64,000 nt of DNA, from contig MNCI01038330.1 in assembly GCA_015680685.1 (NCBI GenBank), positions 1 through 64,000 of the forward strand. Direction: 5' to 3'. How positions within the stretch are numbered: position 1 is the stretch's first letter; every line of letters starts with the position of its first letter. The notes under the pieces were generated by a model, which had not been told where the DNA came from, ran no database searches, and saw nothing but the letters and a program-made list of their open reading frames with translations. Position numbers and translations under genes: made by a program. Below, in pieces: positions 55,549-64,000 of the stretch. This stretch comes from Gnetum montanum (lineage: Eukaryota; Streptophyta; Gnetopsida; Gnetales; Gnetaceae).

Positions 55549-56073
55549 GGATAAGGGTATATGATCTATTGCATTGCGTCTCCTCCATCTTTGATGTTGA
55601 CAATGCTGTATGGAAAGAAAATGTTGACAGTGGCAACAAGAAGAAAAAGGAGGACTAGATATGAACATGGGATGAATTTGGACAATTCAGGAAGCTATAG
55701 CAAGTACGACTTGGTGTGTATGATTTTAAGAAGGGTGTTTGCCCTCCTAAAAATTTCAAATGGTTGATAATCTATTGACATTCTGGGTCGATGATGATGC
55801 CTCAAGAATGGGTTCAGCATCTACAAGATTATTCTGAGGACATATGTTCACTTTCCCAGTTGAAGCATCTTATTTGGAGCTATGCCATGCCTTTGTTAAT
55901 TGTATATAGCTATTTGTTGGAGCTTGAAAGAAGCAGCTAGTGGTAGGGAAGACAAAGTAGTAGCTCTTCAAATCTTGAACATAGTTGAAGCAGAGCTAGA
56001 ACTTCACAGGCAACTTCTTCACACATGCAACCCTGATGACGATTATGAACGCACGGACCTATATGATTTTTGA
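55549..56073 (+). pseudogene. Captured gene fragment in the solo LTR, copy 2
   Basis: Counterpart of 45872-46396. Acceptor-like TTATACAGGTGTAG, then RVYDLLHCVSSIFDVDNAVW, then MPQEWVQHLQDYSEDICSLS and QLKHLIWSYAMPLLIVYSYL. The same terminal block with CNPDDDYERTDLYDF ends in TGA at 56071-56073. The first ATG of copy 1 is ATA here, and copy-specific stops show independent decay. Confidence 0.5.
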
Positions 56074-56419
56074 GGTATTGCATGTTTATGCATGCTTGTT
56101 ATAAAAGTTCTCTGTAGTGAGTGGTAAGAAAAAAAAACATATATTTGCATGGTTTAATTCTATTCATTACAAGTTGTAATTCATATATGTGCTGGGGCAT
56201 CAAAATCATGTGAATTTATTATCTGGCTGTCGTTGGTTGGCTCTTGTACCATTTCAGTCTTACTCAAAGGAAACTGCCCTATGTGAAAATTAAACAAAGA
56301 AAAGCTCTGCACATTCTTGAGCACACGTCTGGTCCTAGATGAAATCTTACTACGTAAGACTAATTTTCCATGCTTCTTCTAATTGCTGGAATTGCTAACT
56401 TGGTTTCTTTGCTGCAACT

Positions 56420-56702
56420 GTCTTCTAATGTCAACCGACCAACCTAGAGCAACCTTTCGTTCTTTGCCAAGATCAGGAGATGACTTGCTCTTCTGCTTGA
56501 GAACTGATAGCTGGATTTTGACAGAAGTAGCGTCTGAATTTAAACAATCTATGGCAACGCATAGCTTGTCAGCCTCTTCTTCCTTCCGCTACTTCTGTAA
56601 AGGGAATCCATTCCTTTCTCTCTTTAATCTTTCTCAATTAAACTCGAACTCACACTTAAGTGCCTTGGCCTTCAAATGTAGCACCTCAATTTCAGTTACG
56701 TA
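56420..56702 (-). pseudogene. Coiled-coil-like coding remnant, copy 2
   Basis: The minus strand reads VTEIEVLHLKAKALKCEFEF and later SSPDLGKERKVALGWSVDIR, matching 46730-47035 with fewer stops. It lies in U3, sense to the element. Confidence 0.4.
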
Positions 56703-57058
56703 GTAGCTTAGCCACCAAGATTACTATATAAAACCTAATTTGATCTTTGTAACTAGGAAAGTACAATTATAGATGCCCTACAAAGCAAAACAATGATAGA
56801 AAATGATGAACACAGATGCCTCTTTTTTTAAAAAAGACGTTACAGGAGGCTATGCCTTATTTGCATCAAAAATAATTTTCCCCTTTTATGTGAAGACTCC
56901 ACTCTCTGTATACTATGGATTATTAAAGGAGATCTTCTTTTTCTTTTGCAGGTTCCAAGAGCACATGATAATTTTGGTTTTCTTTCTAGATTCATTTTAT
57001 TTCAATTTCTATCATGCCAGTTTGTTCCATGAAATGGCCAAAATGTGCCAACACTTAT

Positions 57059-58529
57059 GTATAAATATCACTATATTTAGGACATGCTACACCTGTTTGG
57101 CATGAATGAATTGAATATTAAATTATGCATCACATCATTTAGATGTGAAGCAAAAATTTGATTACCAAGTAGGTAACCAAAATTTCAATGAACACATATA
57201 AAGTAAGCAGTGAATCATATATCTCATTAAGAGAAACATAATTAGGCATCTTGTATATAGGAATTGTCTCCATTGTCTTAACTTTTATGTAGGGCTATTG
57301 TGCCACCTCATGCATATTTAATGATCATTATTAGCCATGCTTACATGTCCCTAGGTTCCATGGTAGGCAACACTATAACCAAAGAATATTTGATTAAATA
57401 ATCTAAAAAATAATTTTAATTCCATTGTCGTAGATAGACTTGTAATAAGTAGTTCCAATATCAAGTGAGAGGTTCAAGATTAAATGTGAGTGCCCAAAAC
57501 ATGAATTTGAGTTAATTGTATGAAGTCTTATTTTAGTGGAATATACATGGACACTATCCATGAGTGTTAATAAAATTGAGATTAATTTCCATTCATTAAA
57601 ATATTCTGACATAGCTTAATATTTCCTTAATTAAAAGTTAATTTTCCTTATTCATTTACTCCTTGTACACATAGTTAATCATTAAAATCAATATGAATGA
57701 TTATTTCACAAAATGAATATCACCAACGTTGAGTATAAACTTGTTAATGTTTGGTAATCCTAGCAGTTCACATGGTACACTTAGCAATAGATACTTGGTA
57801 ACCCATTAGTGCTAGTGAGAGTTTAGGATGTGTATGACAAGTTACGAACAAATGCTTATTGCATAGGTTAGATTAGATTTACTTTCTCAACTTTGGTTAA
57901 TTTAGATTTAACTTTAATATTTTAATGCTATTTCGATCATGGCCAAAACAACATCAAGATCGTATGTTTCAGATACACTTAACCATATGAACAAAGGCCA
58001 ACAAAGGTTTAACTGGAAAGATAATGGCATGTGATCAGACACTTAACTCTCTATGTTTTCATGCTTTTCTAGTCCTTGGATTACAATTAGGACATTTATA
58101 TATACTTGTGATTTGTATTGTTGGGCATTGGACATATTTTTCTACTCATTATCATTTTAAAATTTGTGGTTTTCACCACCAACCAAGCAAACCTAGCTGC
58201 AATATATAGGATAGACTTTGGTTTTTCTTTATGTTTTAATTTTTAAAATAATTTTTAAAGTAGCCAAAAATTTCATAATATTCAATTCAAAAAAGTCATC
58301 AAAAAAAGTAAAAAATGATTTAGATTGAATTACATTATTTTTCTATTCAAAAGAATAAAATTTTTCTAGAATTTTGATTGAATAATAAAATAATATAATA
58401 ATAGCAGAGAGTTGAGTAGCGAGAAGGAAGAGTACAAAATTAACAACAGCGTAATGTAACATCATTGAAGGAAAAATTACATAAGCCTTTTTATAGAGTT
58501 ACTATGGTGTTTGGAAAACTTCTTCTACA
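57059..58529 (+). repeat. Dispersed repeat E, copy 2, with 230 bp of unique left part
   Basis: 57290-58529 aligns with 211-1411. The preceding 57059-57289 has no partner in the window. It continues the sequence interrupted by the solo LTR. It ends at AAACTTCTTCT, where element D begins. Confidence 0.75.
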
Positions 58530-59241
58530 TACGGTCCAGGTAGACAATGGATCCGCTACGAACATGGTACCATACCCAATCGTTGAAAAACTAGGACTGA
58601 CGGAGTCAATCAAACTAACCGCGACTACATGTTTAAAATCATTCAGTGGGTCATGCGTAATGGTCAAACGCACAGTGACCTTAGACTTCATAGCAGGTGA
58701 TCAATTTCCCACATCCGTCGATTTCCTGGTGGTCGATGAAATGCTAGGATTCAATTTAATATTAGGGAGACCCTGGTTGGCCCAACTAAAAGCGGTCTCC
58801 TCCCCTATACACCAAGAGATCCACCTGCCTTATGAAGGTGGTGAAATCATCATACACGGGGAAGCCGCTACGCCTATTATCTCATCACATGTGGACATGG
58901 ACAAAGGCTCAGAGGTTGAGCTTGAAGAGCCTAAACGAAACGATAAAAATGCACAACAACTGGTAAGCAGTAAGCCTTTAAACATGGAACAAGATCCACC
59001 TAAAACAGAAACGCCTGCATCTGACATTATACATACAACTTCTCAAGTGGAAACTCACACAGAAATGATGCCAACTACCAAGACATCTGAAAACATTGAC
59101 ACAGGAACCACTCCGCCAGACATCCCTTGGGCTGAGTTACCATTCAATGTGATCAGCGAAGGGGACGCTGAATACAAAATCATACCAACTAATACAGCAC
59201 CTGACATAAAAATAAAAAGAATAAAAAAACTACTAAAATAA
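58465..59241 (+). pseudogene. Aspartic protease and tail, element D (chimeric ORF)
   Basis: A 258-codon open frame without stops. The first 22 or so codons come from repeat E (MKEKLHKPFYRVTMVFGKLL). From about 58530 on it is protease: VDNGSATNMVPYPIVEKLGL holds the active site as DNG, and LILGRPWLAQLKAV matches element B. The tail with WAELPFNVISEGDAEYK ends KKLLK at a TAA. It is 5'-truncated: gag and the protease N-terminus are absent. Element B has the same tail with stops, so D is better kept. No functional product is implied, since start and leader derive from unrelated sequence. Confidence 0.8.
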
Positions 59242-59738
59242 TACCATCGGTATCGTCTGAAATGACGGTAAACTACCATTAGTCCGAAATGACGTTAAAC
59301 TATAACAAAAATATATATATATATTAAAAATACTCATTAAACTATCATGTTTGCAACAACATAAAACTAGCCACGATCAGTGATGATTGATCAACAGAAA
59401 AATCTACCCGTGTCATTCAAAATATCCCTCGTTTATGACTGGGGCCCGAAATGGCCTTAAAATAGTTCATGCACGTATACTTCATTTTCCTTTTTGTTTA
59501 GCATTTATGATTACATCTCTGCATTACATTTAAAACAATAAAACAAAAAAAAACAAGCCAAAACATTTTACATTGTCATGTCATATTTACAATTAAATTC
59601 AAAATCAACAAACATTTTCTTACATGCAATGTTGTACAATTACAAGTGTCAACTGTTTTCATTCATCTGAAAATTTTCAAGTTACAATTCCCGTATAAAT
59701 CTAAGTAAAAAAAAAACAAAAACTTAAAAATTAAAATA
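59242..59738. other. Spacer between protease and antisense gene, element D
   Basis: It contains two degenerate units (about 59250-59300) and one good unit (about 59440-59470) of the AGTTTAAGGCCATTTCGGGC spacer repeat, on the opposite strand to those in B as expected from the element's orientation. The remainder is A-rich. Confidence 0.65.
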
Positions 59739-62700
59739 CTAAACATCCGGGATGGGAGGGTCGTCCCCGTTAAATCCACCAGCATCAGGGGCCCCTACTC
59801 CGCTGGGGCCACCTTCTTGGGCATCATCGCCACCTTCATCCTGAAAATACCAAAAAGAAACAAGCAACATAAGAATAAGCAAATGTCAAAATTTTAAACA
59901 TTATTCAATAAATTAACTTCATAAGGACAAAACGCTTACCATAGGAGATCCCCCTAAGCCCAATTCCAACCGACGAAGGAGTTCCTCTTCCGAAACGCTG
60001 GCCCAATCTATCCCATCAAAGCCTAAGTCGACATCTGCCAAAGTCTTTCCTTTGTTGACAGCCGACCAGGTAGGACGTTTCAGAGGGAACTCACCCACCG
60101 AAACTTCCCCAGAAGCAGTTGTGATCACCCTTGTAGGCGACTCCATTTCCACAGTTGTATTTTGAGGAAAAGTATCAAAGGCAGAATGCAAACCCAAACC
60201 CTCCACAAACATCTCTAGTTGGCACTTTTCAACAAACACCTCTTTTAATAACTTCTTGTAGTAGTGTTTGTGATTTTTCGCATCCTGACCCCACTTACGA
60301 ACCTTGGAAGCTAAGGCTTTCCAATCTTGACATTTAAGGTTCAGGAGATCAATTTGGGCTTTGCGCTCTACCATTCTCCGAGTCAGCGACGCATGACGAT
60401 TCAGTAGATTCCAATATCTGGTGTACGTAACCTCAGATGTTCACCAGGAGCGATCTCCGCTTAGTTTGGCAGCGGCGAACTCATACCGAGCCTTCAGATC
60501 GTCATGTTCCATTGACAATTCAGAGACTTCCTTTTCTTTTACTTGAATCTATAGCCACAACTACTCAATGGAATGCCTACAGGTCCATAACGACTTAGTG
60601 TTGTGCACAAGGCCTTCTACAACTCCCTCGTAAATAGGCCTTGGCACCTGTTCCACTTCTGGGGAAAGTGTGGTTAAACTTTCTATGCTAATGCTTTCAG
60701 AGGGATCACATCTCAATTTCGCGCCTACCCACATGACAAACACAAATGTTAAGATAATATAAACCTCTAAATGATTTATACCTATATCAGGGTAGGCCTC
60801 CTAGATCCGTTCAACAACTTCCTCCACGATTCCAGCCACAAAATCCATCTTACTTGACATTTCTGTCCAAGTAAGTGGCTCACGGGTACGGGATGAACTA
60901 ACCTCCACGGTCCTCTAAAGAGGAAACTTTTTTATGAGTATGTCCAATCGCACCGTCCTGGTCTCGCTGCCTTCATCTGAACAAGATAAAAACACGAAAA
61001 TAAAATACCATAGGAATGACAATTGATCAAGCAATCCGAAATGAAATAAAAAGGAAAACATAATATGATCCTTGTCACCCTCTGGGGGGTCACCCAAATC
61101 CAGCTTTCCCTTAAGGAAGTTGCTGAACATTTGGTTGACAGCGTCCTGATCATCCAATAGTTCAGTTTCAGTGGTATTTTCCTTTAACTCCTCCGTTCCT
61201 CCACCCTGGCTCTTCTCCGTGTTTTCCTCCTCATTATTCTTCTCTGTGTTGGTCTCCTCCTCCTCGATGATAGTCTCTGAAGCCTGCTTCCTCACTTTTT
61301 AAAATCAAGCCAAAAATATGAATGACATGTAAGCGATTGAAGTAAAAGTTATAAACAAAATGAAAATGATAAAGCAATAAGCGGGCGAGGTCCGCTTACT
61401 AGGCATCTTGAAGCGTATGCGCTTCACACGTGGCTGGTTCGCATCGAAGACTTCCTCAGTCATGTGTTCAAGCCTTTTTAGCTTTGACTTGGCTTGGCCA
61501 ACAGTCTTCTTGATGACCTGTTCTGCCCTTCTAGTAGTGTAGGGTACGTCATTTGGCTCCTATCCCAGATTATCACGTGTGTGGATTGAAGCGCTAGATG
61601 ATTCCCCTGTAGTAATAGAAATGGATTCATCAATGCCTTCAGGTGCATCTTGGGATCTAGCTGTCTCAAACAAGTGATTGATCCATGGGCGAGATAGTTG
61701 ACCCCGATCCCGCAGAATAAACTTGTTGTCTGCATGAACTACTAGGAACTCGGCAAAACGACAAAGGTAATCAATGAAGAATGAAAAGGTGAAGTGGGAT
61801 TGCGCCTCGACATTCAAACGCAACCACAATATCTCTTTGTGCATGCCTGATAACAAAAATTGGGCCCAGTTATATCGCATGCCCGTTTCCAAGACAGTTC
61901 GCATGACACGAATAGCCACAATCCCAAGACTCTTCACCTAGGTAAGGGTTTTAGGGAATACCTATGCCCTGAACAGGGGATATAATTTGTTTGCTTTCAC
62001 AACTTTTGCTTTCCCCTGCATCGGGAATCCCTTGGCACCCTTGGCCATGCCTAGCCAATCTTCCAACTCATGAACCGTCTAGAGCTCTTTATGAGCTCTG
62101 TCTAATACTACATTTAAGCCATCTACCGGTACACCAAATAAGTTTGAAAAGAACTCGGGTGATAGATGAAAAACTACCTTAACACCCTTAATCTGGGTGC
62201 TGTAGTATGAGACAAACTCATTAAAAGAATCCACGATCCCAATCTTCTCCCCTATGGATACGTCAGGACTTGGGGTCATAAAGAGCTCCATGAGGCTGGC
62301 ATTATCCAGGAAACGAATGATGAACAGTGGAGTGTGTCTACGCAACCACTTTTAAGCCTTAGTCACCTCCCCAAACTTCATCGACAAGGTAGTCTCGGTT
62401 CGTCCAGTTGTCACCGGATCCCCACTAGGAGGTACATCAACTATAAAAGCAATTTAAAATGGTCATATCAGCATAACTCCAAAAAGTTGGACAGACCCAC
62501 TAACATATCTAGGAAATGTTATCATTTACCATTAGTGGCGGATTTAGATGTGCTGCTAGAGTCACGAGGAAAGACAGGCCCGTTGTTCGACCAGTCTTCA
62601 TGAAGCCACCCACGAGCTTTGCACATCGAGAACGCTCTGTAGAACTGCTTATGAAAATGGATGATCGCTCCCTTTGTTTGACCCAGTACGGTTCCACGAA

Positions 62701-63318
62701 GGGTGGGGCCTGTCATGAATGCCTCCAGGGTAGTGCGAGCAAGAGCTAGTCCTTCATCCTCAACGTATGTCCCGTCTGGGTTGGCCTTCAGCCTATAAAA
62801 AAATAAATGTCAAAATAAGAAACAAACACCAAATGGCGAAAGGAAACAATAAACTTAAATAGTCCTACCTGTCCACTCGTTACACTGTGCCAGGAGGATT
62901 TTGGAACAATGTGTGCACGTGGGAAGCTATGAACAGAGTATTGTTGAGGTAGTCTAACCCTTGCAGCAATAGTGCCCACACGTGCGTTAATGGGCATGTT
63001 GACCTAGGCCCGCGAGTAGAACCATCCTCGTTAACAAGTGGCCCCTCGTCAATGTCTTCTATGAAGACCATGACACCCTCTGCAGCTCCTGGCAGCATTG
63101 CCTCAAGCACGCTCCATGCAGTCACTTTGCTAAAGTTCGACCATATGGCCACCTCGAAATTGTATAACATGAAGGCAGAAAATTCACATGCGCCTTTCCT
63201 GAACCAAATCCCATTGTTATCCACAGTTAGATCCAGGGGAGGCTCCTCAGCCTCAGTGGGGCCAACCCATGTTAACACCCCGACAAGCTCAACAATGAGG
63301 AGAAAGCACTTACTATCC
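59739..63318 (-). pseudogene. Antisense multi-exon gene in element D
   Basis: Exons from 5' to 3': 63318-62869 (450 bp, the same length as in B), 62792-62530, 62440-61400, about 61300-61065, 60976-60782, 60724-59940, 59840-59739; TAG ends it. GT and AG borders are kept at most sites; the acceptor and donor around exon 61300-61065 look damaged. Introns of 76 and 89 bp equal those of B. About 11 stops occur in roughly 1000 codons. Landmarks: YLNNTLFIASHVHTLFQNPP, then FFSNLFGVPVDGLNVVLD, FLVVHADNKFIL, a Glu-rich exon, VEMESPTRVITTASGEVS and a final DDPPIPDV. The first exon would lie outside the window. The protein family is unknown to me. Confidence 0.8.
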
Positions 63319-64000
63319 CTGCAAGCAATCAAGAAACCACGATAAATTACCCATGCTTCAAAACAGCCCGAAAAGCGAGAGTTTACATCATGAATCAACA
63401 CTTAAAATCTAAAAATTTACTAACTATTTATACTCAGCGTATATGCCCCATGAACCAACGTATACACCGGCGAAACTGTTTACGCTTAGTGTAATACACT
63501 GCTTAACTCAGCATATACGTCGACAATGAACTATTTTATGCTCAGCGTATAAGCCGAAGAAACCCTCAGCGTATGCGCCCAAGTTCGCTTTCAGTGTAAA
63601 CAGTCTATGCTGACACTGAACAAAAAATTTTACACCAGAAATGTGAAAAACAAGTCTATGATGTAAAGACAACTATGCACGCACAACGTATACGCTGAAC
63701 AAACCCTCAGCGTATACGCCGTCACAGTAAACAGAATTTACGCTAATAGAACAAACAAATCACGCTAACAAAACTTTGCACATAGAGAACTCATGACGCC
63801 GTGGCTTATGCTGACATAATAGTGCAGGAAAAATGGTTACGCTGATAAAACTGATTACGCCCTGACAGTCTACACTAACCCGACCTTACTCTATGAAGTT
63901 ACGCTTGGAGTATGCGTCGAAAACCCTATACGCCGAAAACCCTCTACGCTCGGCGTATACGCCGAGACTATCTACGCTGAAAAAGAGAAGCAAAGAAATA
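63319..64000 (-). repeat. Repeat-rich first intron of the antisense gene, element D
   Basis: Starting at the acceptor TTGCTTGCAG and running to the window end. It is packed with CAGCGTATACGCC-type words (for example 63545-63600, 63685-63722, 63935-63968), the counterpart of 28291-28749. The donor lies outside. Confidence 0.65.

Larger units (their letters stand above)
53415..57053 (-). mobile_element. Solo LTR of the F family
   Basis: 3639 bp, TGTTGG...CCAACA, flanked by CTTAT at 53410-53414 and 57054-57058: a perfect solo-LTR signature. Minus-strand TATA box TATAAAAAA at 54653-54661. It aligns along its whole length with 43736-47385. Confidence 0.9.
58530..64000 (+). mobile_element. Element D: truncated relative of element B
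   Basis: Plus orientation. Protease and tail are followed by spacer repeats and then the antisense gene on the minus strand. Its RT side lies beyond the window end. The order and relative orientation equal those of element B over about 5.4 kb. The left border is a sharp break inside the protease region against repeat E. Confidence 0.85.

Overview
This is plant nuclear DNA made almost entirely of old, mutually nested LTR retrotransposons. I found no intact cellular gene, tRNA or rRNA. The evidence is Ty3/gypsy gag-pol remnants of the Athila-like and Tat/Ogre-like kinds (tRNA-Asp primer site, paired RNase H domains), weak copia remnants, LTRs with TG...CA ends, TATA boxes and 5-bp target duplications, and stop codons mostly explained by C-to-T or G-to-A change. 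A large plant genome is implied. A gymnosperm is my guess, not something the sequence proves.

Layout. 1-10050: decayed repeats, including a 5' LTR plus gag of a plus-strand gypsy element, copia scraps, a possible SINE and a 317-bp foldback element. 10056-41375: one Athila-like element (A, plus strand) carrying two insertions. Element C (10910-16473, minus, TSD CTTGG) sits in its 5' LTR. Element B (20909-36449, minus, TSD ATAGG) sits in its reverse transcriptase. Removing B restores the host reading frame exactly. 41376-43035: decayed copia on the minus strand. 43736-52727: Tat-like element F (minus) with a 3.65-kb LTR. 53415-57053: a solo LTR of the same family with TSD CTTAT. 57059-58529: a repeat that also occurs at 211-1411. 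58530-64000: 5'-truncated element D (plus), a relative of B that runs off the window.

The most interesting object is carried by B and D. Between protease and reverse transcriptase, where a continuous pol would be expected, B holds a complete multi-exon gene on the opposite strand (28145-32375, plus; eight exons inferred). D carries the same gene in the same relative place and orientation (63318-59739, minus). Exon order, intron positions and phases, most splice signals, the acidic and coiled-coil segments and the C-terminus match between copies. Both copies now contain stops. In B the cassette is flanked on both sides by a 30-bp AGTTTAAGGCC-type repeat. Its first intron carries GTATAC-type palindromic repeats resembling those in the LTR U3. 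I do not recognise the protein.

Coordinates of degraded domains are approximate where stated. All homology statements come from reading the sequence by eye; no database search was made.
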